From: an uncultured Clostridia bacterium
GTDB taxonomy: Bacteria; Bacillota; Clostridia; Christensenellales; Borkfalkiaceae
NCBI GenBank assembly: GCA_947627955.1
Contig: CANQXZ010000010.1
Coordinates: forward strand, 1 to 38,842
Direction: 5' to 3'
Length of the DNA: 38,842 bases
Shown here: piece after piece, positions 7,917 to 16,017 of the stretch
How positions within the stretch are numbered: the stretch's first letter is position 1
Layout of the letters: every line of letters begins with the position of its first letter
Notes under the pieces: model-generated
Seen by the model: the letters and a program-made list of their open reading frames with translations, nothing else
The model's database searches: none
Told to the model about the DNA's origin: nothing
Program-made: the position numbers and the translations under genes

Positions 7917-9014
7917 ATGGCACATCTTTTATTCAAAGGAATCAACAAAGTGTATCCCAACGGGTTCCACGCGGTGCATGATTTCAACCTCGAGATCAAG
8001 GACGGCGAGTTCATCTGTCTCGTAGGTTCGTCAGGCTGCGGAAAGTCCACCACCCTCCGTATGGTGGCGGGGCTCGAGGATATAACGGCGGGCGAGTTCT
8101 ATATCGACGGTAAACTCGCCAACCAGATGTCGTCGAGGGAGAGGGGGATCGCGATGGTATTCCAGTCCTACGCGCTCTATCCTCACCTCACGGTGTACGA
8201 AAATCTCGCGTTCGGGCTCACGCTCGAGGGCATCGACGCCGACGTCATAGAGGAAAAAGTTCAGGCGACGGCGAAGATACTCGGACTTACCGACTATCTC
8301 GAAAGGTTCCCCCGCGCGCTCTCCGGCGGTCAGTGCCAGCGTGTCGCGGTCGGACGTGCGCTCATAAGAAAGGTCTCCATCTTCCTTATGGACGAACCTC
8401 TCTCCAACCTCGACGCCAAGCAGCGCGTTACGATGCGTTCCGAGATCAAGCAGATACACCGTTCCGTCGGCGCGACTACGATATACGTCACCCACGACCA
8501 GACCGAAGCCATGACCATGTCCGACAGGATAGTCGTTATGAACGCGGGCAGGATCCAGCAGGTGGGCACTCCTTACGAGCTGTATTTCCACCCGCAGAAC
8601 CTCTTCGTGGCAGGGTTCATAGGCGAGCCTCCCATGAACTTCATACGCGGCACGGTCGAAAACGGCAAGCTCACCGTCGGCGAGCTCTCGCTCGACCTCA
8701 AACCCATAGTCAAGGACGTAAGCTCCATAGAGGGCAAAAAGATCGTGTTCGCGTTCCGTCCCGAGGCGATAGAAGTCGATCCCGAGGACAAGAATTGCTA
8801 CATGATCGATTCGCAGGTGGATCTGACCGAGCTTCTCGGCGACACGACCAACGTCTATGCGAACGTCGGCGACGTGAACGTCATACTCAAAGTCAATCCC
8901 CACAAGACCCCCGAGATGGGCGCGTCCTTCAAGTTCGCCGTTCCCTACAAGGCGGCGTATGTGTTCGACGCGGAGACCGAACTCGCGGTCGAGAGCGATT
9001 TGGAAAGACACTGA
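7917..9014 (+). CDS. Carbohydrate ABC importer ATPase (MsmX/UgpC type)
   Basis: This 365-residue cytoplasmic ATPase energises an ABC sugar importer. Walker A GSSGCGKST is at 37-45, signature LSGGQ at 135-139, Walker B IFLMDEP at 155-161 and the switch histidine is H193. A C-terminal TOBE/MalK-like regulatory region follows from ~230. It lies in the catabolic operon with no permease beside it, so it must serve permeases encoded elsewhere, possibly the cluster at 16-24 kb, which also has its own ATPase. Multitask ATPases of this type are known (MsmX). It resembles the ATPase at 22108 and the two may be interchangeable. Confidence 0.93.
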   Translation: MAHLLFKGINKVYPNGFHAVHDFNLEIKDGEFICLVGSSGCGKSTTLRMVAGLEDITAGEFYIDGKLANQMSSRERGIAMVFQSYALYPHLTVYENLAFGLTLEGIDADVIEEKVQATAKILGLTDYLERFPRALSGGQCQRVAVGRALIRKVSIFLMDEPLSNLDAKQRVTMRSEIKQIHRSVGATTIYVTHDQTEAMTMSDRIVVMNAGRIQQVGTPYELYFHPQNLFVAGFIGEPPMNFIRGTVENGKLTVGELSLDLKPIVKDVSSIEGKKIVFAFRPEAIEVDPEDKNCYMIDSQVDLTELLGDTTNVYANVGDVNVILKVNPHKTPEMGASFKFAVPYKAAYVFDAETELAVESDLERH

Positions 9015-9191
9015 CAGCGGCGTGCGCCGTACGGGCGGCACGGGGCGCGCTCCATGCCGCGGCGGCGGGATAAAATGACCGCCGCTTATTCCGCACGGCG
9101 CGTTTTGCCTGCGGTTTTAAAGAGCTGGGCGCAGTTTGCGCGCCCGCGGGGCTTTGACGAGCCCGCCAAATAAATTTCCGGAGTAAATTTT
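9015..9191 (+). other. Intra-operon spacer
   Basis: This 177-base GC-rich gap sits between the ATPase and tagaturonate reductase genes. I see no promoter, terminator or small gene in it beyond the CGGAG ribosome binding site for the next gene. Confidence 0.4.
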
Positions 9192-10643
9192 ATGGAGCTT
9201 TTAAGTAAAAAGATAATCAGAAACGTGCCCGACAGGAAGATAAAGATAATGCAGTTCGGCGAGGGCAATTTCCTTCGCGCGTTCGTCGAGTGGATCTTGC
9301 AGGACCTCAACGATAAGGGGGCGATAGAGGCGAACGTGGCTGTGGTCCAGCCCATGCCTTTCGGCAGAGTGGGCGAACTCAAAGCGCAGGACGGGCTGTA
9401 TACCCTCCGCCTCGAAGGCATAGACGGCGGCAAGAAGGTGAAGAGGAGCCAGATAATCAACGTGATAGGCGACTGCGTGAATCCCTTCACCGAATACGAG
9501 AGGTTCCTCCAATACGGCGAGAGCGAGGACCTGCAGATAATAATTTCCAACACCACGGAGGCAGGCATAGCCGTAGACCCTTCCGACACCGACTTTTCGG
9601 CTTGCCCCAAGAGCTATCCGGGCAAACTTCTCGCGCTTTTGAAGAGGAGATACGATAAGTTCGGGGGCGACCCCGGAAAGGGTCTCGACATAATCCCCTG
9701 CGAGCTCATCGACAACAACGGCGACGAGCTGAAAAGGTGCCTGACGGAGCTCGCGCACATCAATAAGATGGACGAAAAATTCGTGGATTGGGTGAGAAAC
9801 TGCAACCACTACACGTCCACCCTCGTAGACAGGATCGTGCCCGGCTATCCCAAGACCGAGATAGAGGACATACAGAAGGAGACGGGATATATCGACAACA
9901 ACGTCGTAAAGGGCGAGATATTCCACCTCTGGGTGCTCAAAAAGGAGCCGCACATCCAGAAATCGCTGCCTGCGGACAGCACGGGGCTCAACGTCATCTT
10001 TGCAGACGACATAAAGCCCTATAAGCAGAGAAAGGTAAAGATACTCAACGGCTCGCACACCGCGATGGTGCCCGTCGCATATCTGTGCGGCATAGACACC
10101 GTCGGCGAAGCCGTGAACGACAAGGTGATAGGCAAGTACGTGCGCGACTTCGTGTTCGACGAGGTAAATCCCACCATCGACCTCCCGCAGGACCAGATGA
10201 CGGCGTTCGCGAACAGCGTAATAGAGAGATACCAGAATCCCTATATCCGCCACGAGCTCATGTCCATAGCCCTCAACTCCACCACCAAGTTCAAGACGAG
10301 GCTTCTGCCCACGCTCGAGGACTATGTGCGCATAAAGGGCGCCCTGCCCAAGCACCTGCTGTTCTCGTTCGCGGCGATAGTCGTGTTCCACAAGGGCAAG
10401 AGGGGCGCGGAGGACATAGCGCTCAAAGACGACCCCGCATATCTCGAGGGCTGGAAAAAGCTCTGGGCGGGCTTTAAGGGGGACTACAAAGCCCTCGCCC
10501 GCGAAGCCCTTGCATGGAAAGAGGCGTGGGACGTGGACATGAACGCCATTCACCCCGAGATAACGGATACTGTCGCCGGATATATCGAGGCGATAGAGAA
10601 GAAGGGCATGAGAGCCGCGGTAGAGGAATTCGTCAATGGTTAA
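9192..10643 (+). CDS. uxaB: Tagaturonate reductase (altronate oxidoreductase)
   Basis: This 483-residue mannitol-dehydrogenase-family enzyme reduces D-tagaturonate to D-altronate with NADH. The N-terminal nucleotide-binding motif FGEGNFLRAFVEW is at 22-34. The family's catalytic K-x4-N-x2-H is present as K281, N286 and H289. UxuB (fructuronate reductase) is a related possibility, but the adjacent altronate dehydratase points to UxaB. CGGAG precedes the ATG by 8 bases. The gene overlaps uxaA by 8 bases, so the two are probably translationally coupled. Confidence 0.92.
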   Translation: MELLSKKIIRNVPDRKIKIMQFGEGNFLRAFVEWILQDLNDKGAIEANVAVVQPMPFGRVGELKAQDGLYTLRLEGIDGGKKVKRSQIINVIGDCVNPFTEYERFLQYGESEDLQIIISNTTEAGIAVDPSDTDFSACPKSYPGKLLALLKRRYDKFGGDPGKGLDIIPCELIDNNGDELKRCLTELAHINKMDEKFVDWVRNCNHYTSTLVDRIVPGYPKTEIEDIQKETGYIDNNVVKGEIFHLWVLKKEPHIQKSLPADSTGLNVIFADDIKPYKQRKVKILNGSHTAMVPVAYLCGIDTVGEAVNDKVIGKYVRDFVFDEVNPTIDLPQDQMTAFANSVIERYQNPYIRHELMSIALNSTTKFKTRLLPTLEDYVRIKGALPKHLLFSFAAIVVFHKGKRGAEDIALKDDPAYLEGWKKLWAGFKGDYKALAREALAWKEAWDVDMNAIHPEITDTVAGYIEAIEKKGMRAAVEEFVNG

Positions 10644-12108
10644 AAAGACTATAATCATCAACCCTCTCGACAACGTGGCAGTGGCGCTTACCGACCTGAA
10701 AAAGGGCGAAAAGCACGAGGGCGTCACGCTTGCCGAGGACATAACAAAGGGTCACAAGTTTGCGCTCAGACCCATAAAAGAGGGCGAGCATATCATAAAG
10801 TACGGCAATCCCATAGCCTATGCCACCAAGGCGATAGGCGTTGGCGAGCACGTGCACACGCACAACGTGCACACCAACCTCAAAGGGGAGCTCGAATACA
10901 CCTATCACAAGGTCCCCACCGACCTCAGACCGGCTAAGCCGAGGAAAGTGAGGGTGTATCCCCGCAGTAACGGCGACGTCGGCATAAGGAACGAGCTGTG
11001 GGTGATCCCCACCGTCGGCTGCGTCAACGGACAAGCCAAGCTCATCGTGGAGACCTTTAAAGAGCAGTACGGCACCGAGGGCTTCGACGGGATATTCACC
11101 TATACCCATCCCTACGGCTGTTCCCAGCTCGGCGACGACCACGAGAGGACGAAGCTCATCCTGCAAAAGATAGTCCGCCATCCCAACGCGGGCGGCGTGC
11201 TCGTGCTCGGGCTCGGCTGCGAAAACAACCAGATGGCGGCGTTTAAAGCGAGCCTCGGCGAGGTGGACGGCGACAGGATCAAGTTCCTCGTCTGCCAGGA
11301 AGTGGAGGACGAGATAGCGGCGGGCGTGGAGCTCTGCCGCGAGATCGCCTCGGTGATAAAACACGACAAGAGGGAGGAAAGGGATATATCCTGCCTCAAA
11401 GTCGGCTTGAAGTGCGGCGGCTCGGACGGGCTTTCGGGGATCACCGCAAATCCCCTTGTGGGCAGATTTTCCGACTATATCGTCGCGGCGGGCGGCACCA
11501 CGGTGCTCTCGGAAGTTCCCGAGATGTTCGGCGCGGAACAGCTGCTCATGAACAGGGCTAAGGACGAAGCCACGTTCAAAAAGGTCGTCCGCCTCATAAA
11601 CGAGTTCAAGGAATACTTCATCCGCAACGGGCAGGAGGTGTACGAAAACCCCTCCCCCGGCAACAAGGCGGGCGGTATAACCACTTTGGAGGACAAGTCT
11701 CTGGGGTGCACGCAGAAGTCGGGCTCGGGACCCGTGGAGGACGTCGTTTTCGACGACGGATTCGTCACGCACAAGGGCTTGAACCTGCTCAACGGTCCGG
11801 GCAACGACATGTGCGCCGTCACCAACATAGCGGCGGCGGGTTGCCACCTCGTGCTGTTCACGACGGGGCGCGGCACTCCTTTCGGCGGGTTTGTGCCCAC
11901 CGTAAAGATAGCCACCAACTCCGACCTTGCCAAAAACAAAGCCAATTGGATAGACTTCAACGCGGGCGCCGTGCTCGACACCGACTTCGATACGCAGCTT
12001 GAAAAGCTCATCGACCTCGTCGTGGAAACGGCTGACGGCAAGCCCACCAAGAACGAACTCAACGAGACCAAAGAAATTGCTATATTCAAAACGGGGGTGA
12101 CCTTATAA
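10636..12108 (+). CDS. uxaA: Altronate dehydratase
   Basis: This 490-residue UxaA/GarD-family enzyme dehydrates D-altronate to 2-keto-3-deoxygluconate. It has the N-terminal SAF domain (~1-85, HTHNVHTN at 75-82) and the main domain opening with YPRSNGDVGIRN at about 111-122. Length equals that of the E. coli enzyme (~495). It overlaps uxaB by 8 bases and touches uxaC by one base (TAATG), an arrangement for tight coupling of consecutive pathway steps. Confidence 0.95.
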   Translation: MVKKTIIINPLDNVAVALTDLKKGEKHEGVTLAEDITKGHKFALRPIKEGEHIIKYGNPIAYATKAIGVGEHVHTHNVHTNLKGELEYTYHKVPTDLRPAKPRKVRVYPRSNGDVGIRNELWVIPTVGCVNGQAKLIVETFKEQYGTEGFDGIFTYTHPYGCSQLGDDHERTKLILQKIVRHPNAGGVLVLGLGCENNQMAAFKASLGEVDGDRIKFLVCQEVEDEIAAGVELCREIASVIKHDKREERDISCLKVGLKCGGSDGLSGITANPLVGRFSDYIVAAGGTTVLSEVPEMFGAEQLLMNRAKDEATFKKVVRLINEFKEYFIRNGQEVYENPSPGNKAGGITTLEDKSLGCTQKSGSGPVEDVVFDDGFVTHKGLNLLNGPGNDMCAVTNIAAAGCHLVLFTTGRGTPFGGFVPTVKIATNSDLAKNKANWIDFNAGAVLDTDFDTQLEKLIDLVVETADGKPTKNELNETKEIAIFKTGVTL

Positions 12109-13520
12109 TGAAAGAGTTTATGGATAAAGATTTCCTTCTGGACACCGAAACGGCTAAAAAGCTCTATCACGAGCACGCCGAAAAGATGCCCATAATAGAC
12201 TATCACTGCCACCTGCAGCCCAAAGAGATATATGAGGACAAGAAGTTCAGGAACCTTGCCGAAGTATGGCTGGGCGCGGGCGACAGATACGGCGACCACT
12301 ACAAGTGGCGCGCCCTCCGCGCGAGGGGCTACGAGGAGGATTCCATCTCGGGTCCCGACGACGACTACAAGAAGTTCATGCAGTTCGCGGAGAGCATGCC
12401 CTATTTCGTGGGCAATCCCCTCTATCACTGGTCCCACCTCGAAATGCGCAGATATTTCGGGATAGAGGACATAATAAACGCCGAAAACGCCCCCAAGATC
12501 TGGGAAAAGGCGAACAAGGTGCTCGAAACGCTGACCGCGCGCGAGATGATGTATAAGTTCAACGTGAAGACGGTGTGCACCACCGACGACCCCGTAGACA
12601 GCCTCGAATGGCACAAGAAGATGAACGAGGACAAGACGCTCAAAGTGCGCGTCCGCCCCGCCTTCCGTCCCGACAAGGCGATAAACGTGGAGCTCTCGTG
12701 GTTCAAAAGCTGGGTAGACCAGCTCGCCGGAGTGGTCGGCAGACCCATAAATTCGCTCGAAGATCTGCTCGGCGCCCTCGCGGAGAGGATAAAGTTCTTC
12801 GATTCGATGGGCTCCAAGCTCTCCGACCACGCGCTCGACGTCGTCTGCTACGCGCCCTCCACCTATGAGGAAGCCAACAAGATATTCCTCAAAGGCATGA
12901 AGGGAGAGCACATCACCGCGGAAGAGCAGGATAAGTACAAGGGCTATGTGCTCATCGCGCTCGCAAAGGAATATGCGAAGTACGGCTGGGTGCAGCAGTA
13001 TCATATCGGCGCGCTCCGCAACAATTCCAAGAGCATGCTCGAAAAGATCGGTCCCGACACGGGCTACGACGCCATAGAGGACGCCGTATACATGGAAAAG
13101 CTCTCCGCCCTCCTCGGCGAGATCGACAAGGACGGCAATCTTCCCAAGACCATCCTGTACTGCCTCAATCCCCGCGACAACTATGCGCTCACGGTGCTCG
13201 CCGGCTGCTTCCAGAAAGAGGGAGTAAAGGGCAGGGTGCAGGTCGGCACGGCATGGTGGTTCCTCGACCAGCAGGACGGCATGCGCCAGAACCTCGAAAC
13301 GCTGATGCAGGTCGGGCTCGTCGCGCAGTCCGTGGGAATGCTCACCGACAGCCGTTCCTTCCTCGCATATCCCCGTCACGAGTATTACAGGCGCATTCTC
13401 TGCCAGATGCTCGGCAGGCTCGTCGAGAGCGGGCAATATCCCGCCTCCGAACTGCCCCGCCTCGGGAAGATAGTGGAGGATGTGTGCTATAACAACGCCG
13501 CGGAATACTTCGGATTCTGA
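12108..13520 (+). CDS. uxaC: Uronate (glucuronate/galacturonate) isomerase
   Basis: This 470-residue amidohydrolase-fold isomerase converts D-galacturonate to D-tagaturonate, and D-glucuronate to D-fructuronate. The N-terminal metal motif DYHCHL gives H33 and H35, and the length is the same as E. coli UxaC. It is the entry step of the galacturonate branch although it is the last gene of the operon, directly upstream of a strong terminator. Its stop-start overlap with uxaA is one base. Confidence 0.95.
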   Translation: MKEFMDKDFLLDTETAKKLYHEHAEKMPIIDYHCHLQPKEIYEDKKFRNLAEVWLGAGDRYGDHYKWRALRARGYEEDSISGPDDDYKKFMQFAESMPYFVGNPLYHWSHLEMRRYFGIEDIINAENAPKIWEKANKVLETLTAREMMYKFNVKTVCTTDDPVDSLEWHKKMNEDKTLKVRVRPAFRPDKAINVELSWFKSWVDQLAGVVGRPINSLEDLLGALAERIKFFDSMGSKLSDHALDVVCYAPSTYEEANKIFLKGMKGEHITAEEQDKYKGYVLIALAKEYAKYGWVQQYHIGALRNNSKSMLEKIGPDTGYDAIEDAVYMEKLSALLGEIDKDGNLPKTILYCLNPRDNYALTVLAGCFQKEGVKGRVQVGTAWWFLDQQDGMRQNLETLMQVGLVAQSVGMLTDSRSFLAYPRHEYYRRILCQMLGRLVESGQYPASELPRLGKIVEDVCYNNAAEYFGF

Positions 13521-13530
13521 TAAAGTTCAC

Positions 13531-13566
13531 AAAAATTGCGGAGCCTTTGCGGGCTCCGCAATTTTT
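13531..13566 (+). terminator. Terminator of the uronate catabolism operon
   Basis: A perfect 15-bp stem (13531-13545 with 13552-13566) has a 6-base loop and ends in a five-T run, 10 bases after the uxaC stop codon. Confidence 0.93.
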
Positions 13567-14110
13567 CGTGAGGGATAGCGGCTCCGCCGCTCTTGCCGCC
13601 ATAACTAAGGGCGCACATATAACGTAATGGCGGCAATTCACACCGCCGAGGCGAAAGTTTTCGCAAATTGTGTCTTGCGGCGCAGGGGAACCCTGCTTGC
13701 AACGTTTTTATTATGGAATGTTCTTCCTCGTCCGGCGAGCATATGCGTCGCAATACTTTGTCAAAACTTTGTCCCCCTTGGTCACGTACGTCTGTGTACG
13801 CTCCCTTCGGGGGACTTTGTTTTTCCTTGTCTTGCTCGCGTCTGCGCGCCGTCAACTCCGTAATTGTAAATTGTATCTTGCGGCGCAGGGGAACCCTGCT
13901 TGCAACGTTTTTATTTTGGAATGTTCTTCCTCGTCCGGCGCGCATATGCGTCGCAATACTTTGTCAAAACTTTGTCCCCCTTGGTCACGTACGTCTGTGT
14001 ACGCTCCCTTCGGGGGACTTTGTTTTTCCTTGTCTTGCTCGCATTTGCGCGCCGTCAACTCCGTAATTGTAAATTGAAAGAGGGCTTTTTGCCCTCTTTC
14101 CGCATTTTTC
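13567..14110. repeat. Gene-free region with 203-bp tandem duplication
   Basis: Two nearly identical 203-base copies lie head to tail at 13665-13867 and 13868-14070, with a partial third start at 14071. Differences are a few substitutions. Each copy contains an AGGGGAACCCT palindrome and a long imperfect hairpin closed by GTCCCCC/GGGGGAC (13771-13815 and 13974-14018) around CGTAC-N6-GTACG. Open frames of 60-150 codons occur on both strands in both copies, but none has a convincing start or codon pattern, and I do not call them genes. Confidence 0.88.
14076..14100. terminator. Terminator of the pectinesterase gene
   Basis: A perfect 10-bp stem GAAAGAGGGC/GCCCTCTTTC has a 5-base loop, just beyond the pectinesterase stop on the minus strand. 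T-rich sequence follows on both strands, so it may act bidirectionally. Confidence 0.75.
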
Positions 14111-15046
14111 TCAATTCATACCCTTAAACCGCGCGTCCGCGGCGTTTATAATTTCATTTGTTTCCCCGCGCGAGAGTTCCCTGCTCCAATCCACGGGCGA
14201 CAGGGCTGCGGCGGAGGAGAGCCCGCAATGGCGGAACCTCGCCGTCTTGTCGCGCGGCGTGTCGTTCCACTTGTCGTAGAGCGCGGCGTTGATGTGTGCG
14301 CCTATGCTGCAATCTATGAATTCGCATTTACCGAAGTCCCTCCACGGTCTTGCAAGGTAAACCGTCCCGTCCGCGGCGCCGCGCGAGGTGAAGTTGCAGC
14401 CCAAAAACACGAATCCGCGTTCCTGTTTGAGCGAGTGGGCGGGCGCCGCCACGAAGCCGTAGCCCCGCGGGTCGGCGAGGGAGATCAGCTCGCAGTTTTT
14501 GAAATACGCCTCGGCGCAACCGAAAATGAAGTCCACGGTGCCGAAAATGCGGCAATTTTCGAAGAGGTGGACCGCTCCGCCCTCGAGATAGAGCTGCTTT
14601 TCGGGGATAAACCCGCGGTAGCGCACCACGAGGTCGTCGGGGAAGGGCGCGACGAAGAGCGTGTCCTGCGTGGATCTGAGGTCCACGTCTTTGGCGTAAA
14701 AGTTCCGCGCGTTTACTGAGAGCGCCACGCACTGTCCCGCGACGTGCGGGTCGGGGGTGGAGTTCTCCACGGTGAGATTACGAAGTTTTACGTTTTCGCC
14801 CGTAATGCAGAGGGTGTAGGTGCGGAAAGTGTTGTATTCCCTGCCGTCCTCATGTATTTTTCGCGCGTAATCGTCGTAAGTTATTATGGTTGTTTCACGG
14901 TTTTCGCCTATCAGTGAAACATTGTCCCGTGAAATTTCGCATTTGAGCCTGTAAACGCCCGCGGACAGATATATTGCGGTCGGGCTCGCTGCGTCATTCA
15001 ATATTTCCGCCAGATCGTCGGCGGGGGTGACGTGCAGTTCCTGCAT
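14111..15046 (-). CDS. Cytoplasmic pectinesterase (CE8)
   Basis: This 311-residue right-handed β-helix methylesterase removes methyl groups from galacturonate residues. Motifs in order are GQCVAL (104-109), QDT (127-129, catalytic D128), GTVDFIFG (169-176, catalytic D172) and LARPW (231-235, R233). No signal peptide is present: the protein starts MQELHVTPADD directly before the helix. It therefore probably acts on imported methylated oligogalacturonides rather than on polymer outside. AAAGGAGGA lies 5 bases before the ATG. It is divergent from the transporter cluster, with back-to-back promoters. Confidence 0.93.
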   Translation of the reverse strand: MQELHVTPADDLAEILNDAASPTAIYLSAGVYRLKCEISRDNVSLIGENRETTIITYDDYARKIHEDGREYNTFRTYTLCITGENVKLRNLTVENSTPDPHVAGQCVALSVNARNFYAKDVDLRSTQDTLFVAPFPDDLVVRYRGFIPEKQLYLEGGAVHLFENCRIFGTVDFIFGCAEAYFKNCELISLADPRGYGFVAAPAHSLKQERGFVFLGCNFTSRGAADGTVYLARPWRDFGKCEFIDCSIGAHINAALYDKWNDTPRDKTARFRHCGLSSAAALSPVDWSRELSRGETNEIINAADARFKGMN

Positions 15047-15072
15047 ACTTTTCCTCCTTTAAACGCGAGCTA

Positions 15073-15101
15073 ATTATAGCACATTTTTTTTCGTGAAACA
15101 A
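15073..15101 (-). promoter_or_regulatory. Pectinesterase promoter
   Basis: On the minus strand, TTGTTT (15101-15096) and an extended -10 TGCTATAAT (TATAAT at 15078-15073) are separated by 17 bases. The expected start near 15066 gives a short leader with a strong ribosome binding site. Confidence 0.8.
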
Positions 15102-15112
15102 TAAAAAAAGTA

Positions 15113-15141
15113 TTGATTTTTAAAAATGCCTATGTTATAAT
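15113..15141 (+). promoter_or_regulatory. Promoter of the transporter cluster
   Basis: TTGATT (15113-15118), a 17-base spacer and TATAAT (15136-15141) with an extended -10 TGT make a strong promoter. Its -35 is only 11 bases from that of the divergent pectinesterase promoter. A palindrome AATGTAACATT (15160-15170) sits ~12 bases past the expected transcription start and could be an operator. Confidence 0.82.
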
Positions 15142-15204
15142 GAGTAAGCTAAATGTAAAAATGTAACATTCTGCGGTCATTAAAAATGTCCGATTTGATT
15201 ATAT

Positions 15205-15897
15205 ATGCGTAAGAACGGTTCAAGATTAATCTCATTCAAGCAATATCGCATAACCGACTTACTCCTGTTCGCGCTCATACTTACCATATTTGATATGATA
15301 GCCCATTTTGCCCCGATAGCGCTTAAACAGGGCGCCGACTACACGTTTGTGCTCACCGTACCGATAGTGTTGCTGATAATGATAAGATGGGGTTGGCAAA
15401 GCGCGCTGTTCGCCGTGGGCGACGGGCTGTTGCTCAGCGCTTTGAACAATACGGGGGTCTGGCAATCGTATGTAAGTTATGCCGTAGGCAACAGCTTCAT
15501 TCTCCTTCTCCTTGTCGCCGTCAGATTTATCGGCAAGGAAAAAATAACAGGAAAGTGGTTCTTTTCTGTTGTGTTTGTCATTTCAGGGTGGATATTGCAG
15601 ATATTGGGCGTAACGCTGATGATGTGGATAACCACGGGCGGAGACTTTCTGGGTTATCTTGCCGCGAATGCGGGGTTCGGCGCTACGGGGCTTATCTCCC
15701 TCGCCGTAGGGATAGCGCTGTTTTTGGTGCTGAGGCGGCTTGACGGAATGGTGGAGGACCAGAAGCACTACCTTTTAAGGCTCGATGCGGAGCGGAAAGA
15801 GGCTATGCGGCGCGACGAGTTCGGGGACGAGCCCATTGAACTTGACGAAGAGTCGATTTCGATAATCAAAAGGGACGAAAACGATTTCCATAAATAA
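15205..15897 (+). CDS. Membrane protein, ECF S-component-like
   Basis: This 230-residue protein has about six predicted membrane segments (roughly 17-36, 46-61, 64-80, 87-108, 117-141 and 148-176) and a charged cytoplasmic tail from ~178. The size, segment count and glycine-rich RWGWQSALFAVGDGLLL stretch resemble substrate-binding S components of energy-coupling-factor transporters, but I cannot assign it with confidence. It is the first gene after a strong promoter and 120 bases before two ABC permease genes. No Shine-Dalgarno site precedes the ATG at 15205, so initiation may be weak or leader-structured. Confidence 0.65.
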   Translation: MRKNGSRLISFKQYRITDLLLFALILTIFDMIAHFAPIALKQGADYTFVLTVPIVLLIMIRWGWQSALFAVGDGLLLSALNNTGVWQSYVSYAVGNSFILLLLVAVRFIGKEKITGKWFFSVVFVISGWILQILGVTLMMWITTGGDFLGYLAANAGFGATGLISLAVGIALFLVLRRLDGMVEDQKHYLLRLDAERKEAMRRDEFGDEPIELDEESISIIKRDENDFHK

Positions 15898-16017
15898 TAT
15901 GTCTGTTTATTTGAACAGACCGCGCGTCAGGGATATTTATCTGATAAGGTAAACCGCGGACAACCGCTTTTACAAATAATTACTTAAACTTTTAAGTGAT
16001 ATGGAGGAAAATTTTCA
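15898..16017 (+). promoter_or_regulatory. Spacer with two inverted repeats before the permease genes
   Basis: Two perfect inverted repeats are visible: GTCTGTT/AACAGAC (15901-15920, 6-base loop) and ACTTAA/TTAAGT (15982-15997, 4-base loop). Neither has a T tract. A TTGAAC overlaps the first, but no good -10 follows at the right spacing. They may be operators or mRNA hairpins. GGAGGAAAA before 16018 is the ribosome binding site of the permease. Confidence 0.45.

Noticed and set aside
11475-13436. Long open frame (653 codons) on the minus strand opposite uxaA and uxaC
   Set aside because: It lies entirely antisense to two well-matched enzymes; its translation shows the biased composition of a shadow frame and no family motif.
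13665-14070. Possible CRISPR array
   Set aside because: Only two units with a 203-base period, near-identical throughout, with no short repeats separated by unique spacers and no cas genes nearby.
13487-14127. Several 60-150 codon frames on both strands across the 203-bp repeats
   Set aside because: They repeat with the DNA unit, overlap hairpins and the uxaC terminator, and have no convincing starts. Better explained as non-coding repeat.
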